From positions 352,017 through 416,016 of the forward strand of contig NZ_CAXMZT010000001.1 of the NCBI RefSeq assembly GCF_964199965.1: a stretch of 64,000 nt of DNA, read 5' to 3'. Below the pieces are notes generated by a model. It saw only the letters and a list, made by a program, of their open reading frames with translations, did not search any database and had not been told where the DNA came from. How positions within the stretch are numbered: the stretch's first letter is position 1; each line of letters begins with the position of its first letter. The position numbers and the translations under genes were made by a program. This DNA comes from JAFIFT01 sp020051095 (GTDB taxonomy: Bacteria > Pseudomonadota > Gammaproteobacteria > Legionellales > Legionellaceae). This document shows, piece after piece, positions 26,884 to 36,168 of the stretch.

Positions 26884-28028
26884 ATCAAAGCATTCGCCTT
26901 AGCCAAAGCTTCAAATAAGCGATCGATATCCGCCATCTTATGGCATGCATTTAAGCTGATGCGAAGGCCTGATTCTTTGACTGGGACTGTGGGACTACGA
27001 ATTAATTGGGCATGAATGTCATGGTTGTGAAGATAGTTTTTAAATTTTTGGGCCGTTTCAGCACACCCTAGTTGAAGTTGTTTGATAGGGGTTAGTGTAA
27101 ATCGCCAGGCCATTCCCGAGTCGAGTGCTTTTTGTTTAAAATATTCACTTAGAGCGCGAAGGTGTTGACGCGCATCACATGCCTCCACAATTGCGTCCAG
27201 CGTATGGTTTAATCCCTGTGCGAGTGCGGAGCTCATGGTTGTTGAATAGGTATAAGGGCGGGCAAATTGAATTAACGCATCAATCCATTGACTTTGCCCA
27301 ACAACGGCAGCTCCCATTGACGCAGCGGATTTTGCAAAAGAGATCATTCTTAGTGGTACTTGATGTTGATGGATTTGAAAATGTTCACAAGCTCCCATCC
27401 CGTTTTGCCCAAGCACACCAAAGGAATGCGCTTCATCCACCATTAACCCACACTGATGTTTTGCCACTAAATCACGATAACGATCGAGGGGCGGCACCAA
27501 TCCGCTCATGCTGAACATTCCCTCGGTGATGACCATCTTGTGAGGGGAAAGCTTGCTCTCAAGATGCTCAGCATCGATATGTCGAAAACGGCTATAGGCC
27601 ACTTTGCCCAATTGAATGCCATCGTAGACAGAAGCATGGATTGCCTTATCAATTACCACAGGTATTTCTAATCGACCAAGCAGCGATAAAATCGCTAAAT
27701 TCGCTTGGTAGCCAGAATTAAATAAAACAGCCGTATCACATCCCGTCAATTGCGCAATGCGATTTTCCAACCGTTCATGAGCCTCACTTCGACCACCATT
27801 GACCGGTGATCCGCCACTGCCTGTTGGATAATCCAAATAGGCTTGGGCATAATGGTGTTTTAAAGCCTCATTCTTTGACAAAGACAAGTAATCATTTGTC
27901 ATAAACGATAAGCCACCTTGATTAGTATTAGCAATACTACGTTGCCGATATAGCCCACTTTGTTGCCGACTTTCAATTAAATCAGCAATATTAGACTGCA
28001 CAACATCCATCTTTCGCTTCCAATCCAA
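26880..28028 (-). CDS. bioF: 8-amino-7-oxononanoate synthase
   Basis: 382 residues, PLP enzyme condensing pimeloyl-ACP with alanine. Motifs include YLDYPTGSGGSPVNGGRSEA, NSGYQANLAILSLL, MVDEAHSFGVLGQNGMGACE and the PLP lysine Lys233 in ISFAKSAASMGAAV, where most homologues have a more TFGKA-like site. The start at 28028 overlaps bioB by 38 bases; Met7 (28010) is an alternative. Confidence 0.93.
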   Translation of the reverse strand: MDWKRKMDVVQSNIADLIESRQQSGLYRQRSIANTNQGGLSFMTNDYLSLSKNEALKHHYAQAYLDYPTGSGGSPVNGGRSEAHERLENRIAQLTGCDTAVLFNSGYQANLAILSLLGRLEIPVVIDKAIHASVYDGIQLGKVAYSRFRHIDAEHLESKLSPHKMVITEGMFSMSGLVPPLDRYRDLVAKHQCGLMVDEAHSFGVLGQNGMGACEHFQIHQHQVPLRMISFAKSAASMGAAVVGQSQWIDALIQFARPYTYSTTMSSALAQGLNHTLDAIVEACDARQHLRALSEYFKQKALDSGMAWRFTLTPIKQLQLGCAETAQKFKNYLHNHDIHAQLIRSPTVPVKESGLRISLNACHKMADIDRLFEALAKANALI

Positions 28029-28950
28029 GTTTCGATAACAATGAGAGATCGCTCTCTTTTTCAGGATTGCTACACGTTAACAATTTTTCACCAAGAAATA
28101 CAGAGTTTGCGCCTGCAAAAAAGCAAAGTGCTTGCAACTCATCACTCATTTCAGTCCGCCCAGCCGATAAGCGTATCACTGCGTTAGGCATGGCTAATCG
28201 GGCACAAGCAATCGTTCGAACCAGTTCAAAATTCTCGAGTGGTTTTGCATTAGCCAGAGGTGTGCCAGGTACTGGAATTAAACGGTTGATAGGAACGCTT
28301 TCTGGTGGGGGGGCCATAGTGGCTAGTGTGGTAATAAAATCTATCCTGTCTTGGCGGCTTTCGCCCATCCCCATGATGCCACCACAGCAAACAGATATAC
28401 CTGCATCTCTCACCAATTTCAACGTATCTAACCGGTCTTGATAGGTTCGCGTTGTCACAATTTTTTGATAGTGATTTTCAGACGTATCAATATTGTGATT
28501 ATAAAAATCGAGTCCAGCCTCTTTTAACTGATGTGCTTGCTCCGATTTAAGCATCCCGAGTGTCATGCATGCCTCTAAACCAAGCGATTTTACCGTTTGA
28601 ATCATGTCAATCAGCTCTGGCATGGCTTTATCAGGAAGATGTCGCCAAGCAGCGCCCATACAAAAACGGGTGGCGCCATTCGCTTTTGCCGCCTGAGCTT
28701 GCTCTTTCACACGTTCCAACGACGATAACTTCTCTTTTTCTATGGTCGTCTTATAATGGCCGCTTTGAGAACAATAACCACAATCTTCCGGACATGCACC
28801 CGTTTTGATGCTCATCAAAGTAGCTAATTCTACTTCATTTGCACGATGATTATTACGATGTGTAAGCTGAGCTTCTAATAGCAAATCATTCAAGGGCAAA
28901 TCAAACCAATGTGTAATTTTTGCCTTTATCTGGGATTCATTGAAAATCAT
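27991..28950 (-). CDS. bioB: Biotin synthase
   Basis: 319-residue radical-SAM enzyme that inserts sulphur into dethiobiotin. The [4Fe-4S] motif is GACPEDCGYCSQSGHY (Cys53, Cys57, Cys60). Also seen are FCMGAAWRHLP, YNHNIDTS, CCGGIMGMGES and RLSAGRTEMSDELQALCFFA with the conserved Arg that binds the second cluster. First gene of the bioBFHD operon; the promoter at 28979-29006 faces it and overlaps a likely BirA operator. Confidence 0.96.
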   Translation of the reverse strand: MIFNESQIKAKITHWFDLPLNDLLLEAQLTHRNNHRANEVELATLMSIKTGACPEDCGYCSQSGHYKTTIEKEKLSSLERVKEQAQAAKANGATRFCMGAAWRHLPDKAMPELIDMIQTVKSLGLEACMTLGMLKSEQAHQLKEAGLDFYNHNIDTSENHYQKIVTTRTYQDRLDTLKLVRDAGISVCCGGIMGMGESRQDRIDFITTLATMAPPPESVPINRLIPVPGTPLANAKPLENFELVRTIACARLAMPNAVIRLSAGRTEMSDELQALCFFAGANSVFLGEKLLTCSNPEKESDLSLLSKLGLEAKDGCCAV

Positions 28951-28978
28951 GATTTTTCCTTTGCATTACGTTCTTGGC

Positions 28979-29006
28979 ATGATAAATTGCCAATATTTTT
29001 TGTCAA
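28979..29006 (-). promoter_or_regulatory. Promoter of bioB
   Basis: On the minus strand, TTGACA (29006-29001), 16-base spacer, TATCAT (28984-28979), close to consensus and about 28 bases before the bioB ATG. The -35 box lies inside the likely BirA operator. Confidence 0.65.
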
Positions 29007-29031
29007 CTTAAAAATTTCGCCGGGTTTACCA
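29000..29031 (+). promoter_or_regulatory. Likely BirA operator between bioA and bioB
   Basis: TTGTCAACT - 14 bases - GGTTTACCA closely follows the gammaproteobacterial BirA site TTGTAAACC-N15-GGTTTACAA (7 of 9 and 8 of 9 matches by eye). It ends directly at the bioA ATG and covers the bioB -35 box, so biotinyl-AMP-bound BirA should repress both directions. birA itself is not in the window. Confidence 0.65.
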
Positions 29032-30360
29032 ATGAATACAATTGAACGAGACTTAAAGCATATATGGCATCCTTGCATGCAGATGAAAGATTTCGAACAA
29101 TGTCCTCCGATCGTCGTTCATCATGCCAAGGGTATCTATTTGGAGACAAATCTCGGTCGGTTAATCGATGCTCAATCGAGCTGGTGGTGTAAATCACTTG
29201 GTCATCAACATCCAAGAGTTAAATCAGCCATTGAAGCACAACTTGCTATATTTGAGCATATCATTAGTGCTAACTGCACACATGATTTATTGGCAGAATT
29301 TGGTCAGACTATCGAAGAAATTACAGGTTTACAACACGTTTTTTTTGCCAGTGATGGGTCATGTGCCGTTGAAATCGCCATGAAACTTGCCATGCAGAAA
29401 GAACAAATAATGCGTGAAAATCCAAGAAAACTGTTTGTTAATTTAGCCAATGCCTACCATGGGGAAACGTTAGCCACCCTAGCTGTCAGTGATCTTGGAC
29501 TGTATAAATCTGCTTTTCATCATGTATCATTGCCAACATTCACCATCGAAGACATCCCTTATGTGACTAGTCAAAATGACTGCTTACATGAGTCAAGTGA
29601 TACTTTGTGGCAACGTGTACTCCCTCAATTGAAAGCCATCGAAAAGGACTGTATTGCTTTAATTCTCGAACCACTTCTTCAAGGAGCTGGTGGTATGAAA
29701 TTATATACGGTTGATTTTCTTTCACGATTATGTCGATGGGCAAAACAAAATGATATTCTCATCATAGCCGATGAAATCATGACTGGCATTGGGCGTGTAG
29801 GCAGCTGGTTGGCGTTTGATTATTTGGATATCAAACCGGATTTGATTTGCTTATCCAAAGGACTAACCTCCGGCACCATACCCATGAGTTGCGTGGCAAT
29901 ATCTCATCCTATTTTTGAATGTTTTTATGATGACTTCCAATCCGGCAAGTCCTTTCTCCATTCCCATACTTATAGTGGGCATGCACTTGGCATTGCAGCA
30001 GCGCTGGCAACTATTGAAACGATAAAATCTGAAGGTATATTTAATCATGTCAACGAATTAGGGTTACAAATGGCAAACGCAATGAAACATGTTGCTGAAA
30101 AAACGGCCTGTTTAGCGAATGTTCGCCAATTTGGCGCAATGGTTGCTGCTGATATAGAAGATATCGCCATTGATCGACCCGGTTTTCAAGTCTTCCAAAA
30201 AGCACTACAACAAGGAGCATTGATGCGTTCACTTGGAAAGACAATATATTGGTTACCGCCCTTAAATTCACCCAGCGACATTATTGCACAACTTGCTGAT
30301 ATTACTGAAAAAAGTATTAATGCTGTCCGCAATCAAGCCAAAGCACAAGCATTCATCTAA
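29032..30360 (+). CDS. bioA: Adenosylmethionine-8-amino-7-oxononanoate aminotransferase
   Basis: 442 residues from ATG 29032; the frame is open upstream into bioB but that part is the control region. Class III PLP transaminase forming 7,8-diaminononanoate with SAM as amino donor. Motifs: IWHPCMQMKDFEQCPPIVV, SWWCKSLGHQHPRV, HVFFASDGSCAVEIAMKLAM, FVNLANAYHGETLATLAV, LIIADEIMTGIGRVG and the PLP lysine Lys276 in LICLSKGLTSGTIPMS. Transcribed opposite to bioBFHD. Confidence 0.95.
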   Translation: MNTIERDLKHIWHPCMQMKDFEQCPPIVVHHAKGIYLETNLGRLIDAQSSWWCKSLGHQHPRVKSAIEAQLAIFEHIISANCTHDLLAEFGQTIEEITGLQHVFFASDGSCAVEIAMKLAMQKEQIMRENPRKLFVNLANAYHGETLATLAVSDLGLYKSAFHHVSLPTFTIEDIPYVTSQNDCLHESSDTLWQRVLPQLKAIEKDCIALILEPLLQGAGGMKLYTVDFLSRLCRWAKQNDILIIADEIMTGIGRVGSWLAFDYLDIKPDLICLSKGLTSGTIPMSCVAISHPIFECFYDDFQSGKSFLHSHTYSGHALGIAAALATIETIKSEGIFNHVNELGLQMANAMKHVAEKTACLANVRQFGAMVAADIEDIAIDRPGFQVFQKALQQGALMRSLGKTIYWLPPLNSPSDIIAQLADITEKSINAVRNQAKAQAFI

Positions 30361-30498
30361 ATGCTATAATTAACCTAGTACGATTTTTCAGGTCTTTTTT
30401 CTAACGTTTGTATGCGTAGTGATGAGGGTGAAAAACGAAGGTAGTACTGTTGACCTGTTACTTGGGACCATCCTACAAACTCGTCGATAAGGATGTTA

Positions 30499-30897
30499 AT
30501 GATAAGCCGCTTAATCCTGATGATATGCCTTATACCAGTTAACGCTGTCTATGCGGCGTGGGAATGCCCAGCTGTGGATAAATTTGGATATTTTTACTCC
30601 GTCAAAAACATATTTGTAAAAATTGCTGTCTCCAAATCAATGGATCTTTGCAAACACAAAAGTGCTGACCCAGCAAGTTGTCTAGTAGAGCGTGCCTATT
30701 GTCAACGCATTGCCAAGAGCAACCCGCATAATACTCATTGGCAATGTTTTGCATATGATTCAAACGGTGAAAAATACCCATCTGGCCCCTATTCCAATCA
30801 ATATCAATCGACCCTTAAGGCAGAATATTTATGCCGCCGCTTGTCAAAGTTGCCTTCAAGCTGTAATGTTCCACTTTTTACTTGCGAGAAAATATAA
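30499..30897 (+). CDS. Small secreted protein with a tandemly duplicated Cys-containing domain
   Basis: 132 residues from the second ATG (30499), better spaced from AAGG than the one at 30493. A signal peptide ends near NAVYAAWEC. Two similar units follow: WECPAVDKFGYFYSV...DLCKHKSADPASC...AYC and WQCFAYDSNGEKYPSG...YLCRRLSKLPSSC...FTC. Each has W-x-C-x-A-x-D near the start, then LC, then SC and a final C, suggesting a small disulphide-bonded fold. Family not recognised. Ends 2 bases before coaE. Confidence 0.7.
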   Translation: MISRLILMICLIPVNAVYAAWECPAVDKFGYFYSVKNIFVKIAVSKSMDLCKHKSADPASCLVERAYCQRIAKSNPHNTHWQCFAYDSNGEKYPSGPYSNQYQSTLKAEYLCRRLSKLPSSCNVPLFTCEKI

Positions 30898-30899
30898 TT

Positions 30900-31502
30900 A
30901 TGACCTTTGTCGTTGCAGTAACGGGTTCCACCGCTAGCGGAAAATCAACTGCTGTAAATTTTTTTGCTAACAAAGGCGTAACTGTTATCAGTGCTGATGA
31001 AATTAATCGATCCTTGTTAGAGCCAAACACGCCAACATTTTTAGCCATTGCTAAACATTTTGGCAAGTCTATCCTAAACGAACAGGGACATTTGAACAAA
31101 CAAGCTTTACGCAGCGTGATTTTCTCTAACCCCGTTGAAAAAAAATGGTTAGAAGATTTGCTTCACCCAATCATTCGAAATAAAATGCAAGATCAGTTAG
31201 CTTCCGCTACAGGACGCTATGTTGTCATTGAGATTCCCTTACTCAAGTCACGCAGTGACTATCCCTATCTTAATCGTGTTTTACTGCTTGAAAGCGATCC
31301 GTCGATTCAAATAAAACGAATTATGCAACGAGACCATTGTGGCTATGAACAGGCCGCGGCTGTTCTTAAAAACCATTCGCCAAACTCAGTTAAACGCCAA
31401 CTAGCCGATGATATTATTACCAATAATCAATCAACCGATGCATTGCATGAACAACTCAACCAATTACACCAACAATACAGCGCTCTTGCGCAATTAAAAT
31501 AA
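30900..31502 (+). CDS. coaE: Dephospho-CoA kinase
   Basis: 200 residues from the ATG at 30900 (the open frame from 30882 lies inside the previous gene). It phosphorylates dephospho-CoA in the last step of CoA synthesis. P-loop VTGSTASGKSTAVNFF at residues 8-23, GVTVISADEINRSLLEP, LEDLLHPIIRNKM and VVIEIPLLKSR are all characteristic. The coaE-zapD order is common in gammaproteobacteria. Confidence 0.93.
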   Translation: MTFVVAVTGSTASGKSTAVNFFANKGVTVISADEINRSLLEPNTPTFLAIAKHFGKSILNEQGHLNKQALRSVIFSNPVEKKWLEDLLHPIIRNKMQDQLASATGRYVVIEIPLLKSRSDYPYLNRVLLLESDPSIQIKRIMQRDHCGYEQAAAVLKNHSPNSVKRQLADDIITNNQSTDALHEQLNQLHQQYSALAQLK

Positions 31503-31805
31503 TGCGTCATCGAAATGAAGTCTACTACAAAAACACAATAAATCCTTGATTTTATGAATAATTGATTTGAAGCCCCAAATAGTTTATGGTAAGATTTCAA
31601 ATTGAATAAAAAGATTACCAAATCTGCTCGTTCAGTGGGCAAATGAGTTATATTTTATTAGATAGTTTAAAGACAAGTAAATTTTGAAACAATTTATCGG
31701 ATAGAACGAAGAGTTTAGGCATCAAACTGGAAGTTTCAGTTATGCTAGTTTTGATTCAATCGATAGGCCACATCTAACTATAAAGTACAAAGCAAGGATT
31801 TGCTG
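31503..31805. other. Intergenic region before zapD
   Basis: 303 bases of AT-rich sequence with no ORF, hairpin or convincing promoter visible to me. Confidence 0.5.
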
Positions 31806-32552
31806 ATGCATAAAGAGATGATGACATTCGAATTGGCAACCCACTTCTTGCCAAAAGTTTCGCTGAAACTCGAATCTTATATCCAGTCTATCATGGACAG
31901 TCAAAATGAATCACACCCCGTTATTCACCATCATGCTTTATTAAATTGTAACGAAGTATTAAACATTGTCGACAAGCCAGAGCTTAAAAGCCGATTTTTG
32001 AAAGAGTTTCTCCGGGTTGAACACCTACTTAATCGCTGTCAAACAAAGATATGCAATGAATTATACGACTTACTTTTTCAACAGATTCAATATCTCAGTA
32101 ATATGAATCATAATTTTGCCAACCGACTGAATGAAGATTTATTCTTGCTCGCCATTCGCCAAAATTTAACAGCGAATAACCAGAGTTTAAATGATTTTTG
32201 TCCGCAGTTTCAGTTTTGGATGGAGGCAGATCCTATCATTCGCCGTGAAATGATTGAAAAATGGATAAATGCACTGCACCCTTTACATAAAACCGTAAAA
32301 ACCTACTTATCTATCTTACGCCAAACAGCATTATCTTCTGTCATTAAATTGGATAGAGGTTTCTATCAACAAGCACTACCACCTGCAAATAATTGCCATT
32401 TGATCGCCGTTAAATTAGCGAAATACTATGGTGCCATTCCTAAAATCAATCTAGGTCACTTTGGATTAAGCATACGACTTTTTGATGTTGAGTCGATGCG
32501 TGAGATGCACAAAGATAATACCGAAATAGAATTAGCTCTCTGCCAGTTATAG
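31806..32552 (+). CDS. zapD: Cell division protein ZapD
   Basis: 248 residues from the ATG at 31806 (AAGGA 8 bases upstream). Matches the ZapD/DUF1342 family: FLRVEHLLNRCQTKI near residue 75, FWMEADPIIRREMIEKW and the C-terminal CHLIAVKLAKYYGAIPKI segment. ZapD bundles FtsZ filaments at the division ring. Downstream of coaE as expected; the yacG gene that often follows is absent, and rnhB is convergent with a 6-base overlap. Confidence 0.88.
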   Translation: MHKEMMTFELATHFLPKVSLKLESYIQSIMDSQNESHPVIHHHALLNCNEVLNIVDKPELKSRFLKEFLRVEHLLNRCQTKICNELYDLLFQQIQYLSNMNHNFANRLNEDLFLLAIRQNLTANNQSLNDFCPQFQFWMEADPIIRREMIEKWINALHPLHKTVKTYLSILRQTALSSVIKLDRGFYQQALPPANNCHLIAVKLAKYYGAIPKINLGHFGLSIRLFDVESMREMHKDNTEIELALCQL

Positions 32553-33107
32553 CGCCTCTTTAGCATAGATAACCGGTTCAAAACTGTAACGATGGATTGG
32601 ACATGGGCCATGCTTCATCAATGCAAGCTTATGTTCTTTTGTAGCATACCCTTTATGGTTAGAAAATCCATATTGTGGAAATTGCTGATCAAAATTATTC
32701 ATCATTCGATCGCGTTCAACTTTGGCAATAATTGAAGCTGCACCTATCAGCGTCTCTTTCAAATCACCTTTCACAATACACTCACTTGGAATCGATGTTT
32801 GAGGTGCATAAAGACCATCAATCAATAGCTTTGTTGGCTGAATTGATAGGCCTTCTATCGCTCGTTTCATCGCAAGCAACGTTGCTTGATGGATGTTAAT
32901 TCGATCAATTTCTTCGGCTTCAACAATACCCAGTGCAAATGAAAGGGCTTTGTCAATTATTAATTGATACAAATGTTCTCGTTTTGCATGGCTTAATGCT
33001 TTTGAATCGGTAATGCCATCAATTTGAGTCTGTAAAATAACAGCAGCTGCTACAACCGGCCCTGCTAAAGGGCCCCGCCCAGCTTCATCCACACCGGCAA
33101 CTATCAT
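32547..33107 (-). CDS. rnhB: Ribonuclease HII
   Basis: 186 residues. Removes RNA from RNA-DNA hybrids and misincorporated ribonucleotides. Acidic site residues are in IVAGVDEAGRGPLAGPVVAA (Asp7, Glu8), LLIDGLYAP and KVERDRMM; ITDSKALSHAKREHL and YGFSNHKGYATKEH are also conserved. Usually in an lpx-rnhB-dnaE block; here lpxB is nearby but on the other strand. Confidence 0.95.
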   Translation of the reverse strand: MIVAGVDEAGRGPLAGPVVAAAVILQTQIDGITDSKALSHAKREHLYQLIIDKALSFALGIVEAEEIDRINIHQATLLAMKRAIEGLSIQPTKLLIDGLYAPQTSIPSECIVKGDLKETLIGAASIIAKVERDRMMNNFDQQFPQYGFSNHKGYATKEHKLALMKHGPCPIHRYSFEPVIYAKEAL

Positions 33108-33247
33108 CCTGCTTCCTTTGTTATTTGCCCTCTCTTAATAATTTCGGCCTTCTCCAAAGCCTGCGGTTGATAAGAAAGGTTATAATTGATTTATTATTAT
33201 AGGCGTGCGATCATATCTGCTATTTCTGAAAAATAAAAGAGAAAACC

Positions 33248-34210
33248 ATGATTCGTTGTGCAGTCATCGGGGTAGGTTACCTAGGACGATTTCACGCCCA
33301 GAAATATCAACTTTTGGATAAAACTGAACTGGTAGCTGTGTGTGATGTAAACCCAACAACAGCTGCAGCAGTGGGCCAAGAATTAAACGTACCCTACACG
33401 GTGGATTATCGCACTTTATTTAGTAAAGTGGATGCAGTTAGCATCGCTGCGACGACGAAGCAACATTATCAAATCGCGAAAAGTTGTTTAGAGCAAGGCA
33501 TTCATGTGCTACTTGAAAAGCCCATGACAGAAACAATTGAGCAAGCAACCGCTTTAATCTCAATTGCCCAACATCACCAGTGCGTATTACAAATCGGCCA
33601 TATGGAACGTTTTAATGCCGCTCGCCTTGCGTTAGATAACCATTTGGATAACCCCCTCTTTATCGAGTCTCATCGACTTGCACCCTACAAACCAAGGGGT
33701 GCTGATGTTAATGTTGTGCTTGATTTGATGATCCACGATATTGATATCATTCAAAGTATCGTTGACAGTCCAATCACTAACATTGATGCGCAAGGCGCGC
33801 CTGTTTTATCCCCTTCCATTGATATTGCTAATGCACGGATTCGTTTTGCCAATCATTGTGTCGCAAATGTCACTGCAAGCCGTATCAGCTATAAATCAGA
33901 ACGAAAAACACGTATCTTTCAAGCCAACACTTATATTTCAATTGATTTCCAAAATAAGAAATTTGCAGTATTTGAAAAAGGGACAGGCGAAATGTTCCCC
34001 GGTATTCCAGAGATTGTACGGCATGAATCTACGTTTGAGAATGGAGATGCATTATTAGAAGAAATCCGCTCCTTCTTAGAATGCATCGAACACGGGAAGA
34101 AACCCCTAGTATCTGGTGAAGAGGGTCGAGCAGCCCTAGAAACAGCCGATAAAATAACCCATTTTATTAACCAAGAGCTGCTACTTCGTGAACGAACAGA
34201 ACATGCCTAA
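33248..34210 (+). CDS. Gfo/Idh/MocA-family NAD(P)-dependent sugar dehydrogenase, possible GnnA
   Basis: 320 residues. Rossmann motif IRCAVIGVGYLGRFHAQKY at the N-terminus, the family EKPMTET motif with its conserved Lys, VLQIGHMERFN and DLMIHDIDIIQSI. It overlaps lpxB (lipid A disaccharide synthase), so a sugar-nucleotide role in lipid A is likely. GnnA-type enzymes oxidise the 3-OH of UDP-GlcNAc so that GnnB can aminate it, giving 2,3-diamino lipid A as found in Legionella. The GnnA identity is inference from context; gnnB is not in the window. Confidence 0.8.
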   Translation: MIRCAVIGVGYLGRFHAQKYQLLDKTELVAVCDVNPTTAAAVGQELNVPYTVDYRTLFSKVDAVSIAATTKQHYQIAKSCLEQGIHVLLEKPMTETIEQATALISIAQHHQCVLQIGHMERFNAARLALDNHLDNPLFIESHRLAPYKPRGADVNVVLDLMIHDIDIIQSIVDSPITNIDAQGAPVLSPSIDIANARIRFANHCVANVTASRISYKSERKTRIFQANTYISIDFQNKKFAVFEKGTGEMFPGIPEIVRHESTFENGDALLEEIRSFLECIEHGKKPLVSGEEGRAALETADKITHFINQELLLRERTEHA

Positions 34211-35378
34211 AAAGATTGTCATCATTGCTGGAGAGGAATCAGGCGACTATCATGCATCTAGTTTTGTTCGTCTTTTAAAACAGCAAAATCCTGACTGGAA
34301 ATTTTCCGGCATAGGCGGCCGCCATTTACAGCGCGCCGGTATGAAATTGTTGTTTAATTTATCGGCCTATGGTGTGACAGGCATAACCGAAGTATTCCGA
34401 TACTTTTTTATCATAAAGAAGGCCTTTAACCTTATCATCAACCATATTAAAACTGAAAACCCGGATCTTATTATACTGGTTGATTACCCTGGATTTAACT
34501 TAAGATTGGCTAAAAGAATTAGACGATTTTCATTAACTCCAATCCTGTACTATATCGCACCACAAATTTGGGCATGGAAACCTAAACGCCTAAAAACCAT
34601 CCAGAAATACATCAGTCATATGGCCGTGATTTTGCCATTTGAAAAAGAACTATATCAGCAGGCAGAAGTGCCTGTCTCTTTTGTCGGCCACCCTATTATC
34701 AGGCAATTGGAAGAAAAGATGAAATCGTTATTGGATAAGCAATCACTTGGTCTCCCCGACAATAAAATCTTAGTAGCCATGTTGCCTGGCAGTAGGCGAA
34801 ATGAAATAAAACGGCTATTACCAGTATTTATCGAAACGATCAAACAATTCCAGCAAGAAGATGACAGTATTCATTTTGTTATTCCTGTTGCAAAGTCACT
34901 AAATTTTGATTATGTAAAATCCCTTCTTCCTGGCAATCTCCCTGTAAGCTTAGTATATGGTCATGCCATTGATGTCATGATGTTATCTGAAGCAGTAGTG
35001 GTTGCATCTGGGACGGCGTCACTTGAATGTGCCTTGTTGGGTAGACCTAGTTGCTTGGTTTATAAAATTTCTGCTGCAACATACAGCGCGGCGACACAAC
35101 TCGTACGAATACCCTATATTGGTTTAGCAAATATTCTCAGTGGGAAAATGATAATGCCTGAATTAATTCAAGACGATTGTGAACCAACTTCCTTAAGTAA
35201 TATGGTGCATTTTCTAGTCTATGATGAAGCTTTCAGAGAAAATCAAGTTGAACAATTTAACGCCTTGTATTCGACACTTTCAAGCACAGCTGCCGATTGC
35301 ACAATCGAGTCAATTATTGATAATTTACTCCCTGATCCTCAAGAATACGAAGTGGATAAAAATACAGAAAAAGTCTAG
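34203..35378 (+). CDS. lpxB: Lipid-A-disaccharide synthase
   Basis: 391 residues from ATG 34203 (a GTG at 34188 is an alternative); the start overlaps the previous stop by 8 bases. LpxB joins UDP-diacylglucosamine to lipid X. Motifs: IVIIAGEESGDYHASSFVR, FSGIGGRHLQRAGMKLLF, ILVDYPGFNLRLAKR, YYIAPQIWAWKPKRLKTI, FVGHPI, LPGSRRNEIKRLLP and ASGTASLECALLGRPSCLVY. Coupled with a sugar dehydrogenase gene. Confidence 0.96.
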   Translation: MPKKIVIIAGEESGDYHASSFVRLLKQQNPDWKFSGIGGRHLQRAGMKLLFNLSAYGVTGITEVFRYFFIIKKAFNLIINHIKTENPDLIILVDYPGFNLRLAKRIRRFSLTPILYYIAPQIWAWKPKRLKTIQKYISHMAVILPFEKELYQQAEVPVSFVGHPIIRQLEEKMKSLLDKQSLGLPDNKILVAMLPGSRRNEIKRLLPVFIETIKQFQQEDDSIHFVIPVAKSLNFDYVKSLLPGNLPVSLVYGHAIDVMMLSEAVVVASGTASLECALLGRPSCLVYKISAATYSAATQLVRIPYIGLANILSGKMIMPELIQDDCEPTSLSNMVHFLVYDEAFRENQVEQFNALYSTLSSTAADCTIESIIDNLLPDPQEYEVDKNTEKV

Positions 35379-35469
35379 ATAATCAAAAGGGCTTGGTGTA
35401 CAATTGTCGTAACTTTCGTCCATGAAAGTAATTTGGATTTAATGATTTAACCAAAATAAGGAAGTTAAG

Positions 35470-35763
35470 ATGAATGTAATTGACACCCATAATCAAACCA
35501 CATCCACGCAAGAACAAGGCTTGCAAGATATGGTTTATTCCCTAGTCAATAATTTCTTATCCGAAAACAAAGGAAAGCCTGTTACCGACTTATATGATAT
35601 GATTCTTTCTGAAGTTGAGCCCCCATTATTACAAGCAGTTATGGAAAAGAAACGCGGCAACCAACTTCAAGCAGCCAAAATGCTTGGTATCAGTCGTGGT
35701 ACAATTCGCAAAAAATTGCAACGCTATTTTGGCACACGCTATTTCCGCCTTACAGAAGAATAA
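35470..35763 (+). CDS. fis: Fis-family DNA-binding nucleoid protein
   Basis: 97 residues, normal for Fis. The C-terminal helix-turn-helix is LQAAKMLGISRGTIRKKLQR, preceded by PPLLQAVMEKKRGN. Small homodimeric nucleoid protein bending DNA and regulating rRNA and virulence genes. Legionella carries several Fis paralogues and this could be any of them. AAGGAAG ribosome site; terminator directly after. Confidence 0.9.
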   Translation: MNVIDTHNQTTSTQEQGLQDMVYSLVNNFLSENKGKPVTDLYDMILSEVEPPLLQAVMEKKRGNQLQAAKMLGISRGTIRKKLQRYFGTRYFRLTEE

Positions 35764-35770
35764 TGAGTAG

Positions 35771-35804
35771 ACCTCTCGTTATTTTCCCAATAATAGCGAG
35801 AGGT
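35771..35804 (+). terminator. Terminator after fis
   Basis: ACCTCTCGTTATT / AATAGCGAGAGGT, 13-bp stem with one G-T pair and a short loop, followed by tctcttg. Starts 8 bases after the stop; the T-tract is poor. Confidence 0.6.
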
Positions 35805-36168
35805 TCTCTTGTTAAACTATCACTCCACCACTTCACCTTACTCATACTCAAGCAAACCGGTATTTTCTAACACTGAATAATGTGCATAGTCCAAGAATTG
35901 AAGTCATGACAGACCATGAGACAGTCTTAATGAAGAGAGCCCAAAGACGGTGATATTAGGGTCTATACCTATAATCACAAATCTACCATATTGGTAACTC
36001 TTTATGCATGTATCCGCTACATTTGTTGAGAACGATGGATCATCCTGTTAAGCAGAAAAAAAGGACTTACAAAAAATTCCAAGGTCGAGGCATAAACATT
36101 TTTCTCGGATACTGGTTTTTCGATTTTCGTTGCGATCAGAATCATCCAAGTTTGGTGACACTTGCTAA
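35805..36168. other. Intergenic region between fis and rpoS 3' end
   Basis: About 360 bases without a believable ORF, tRNA-like fold or repeat. Confidence 0.5.
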
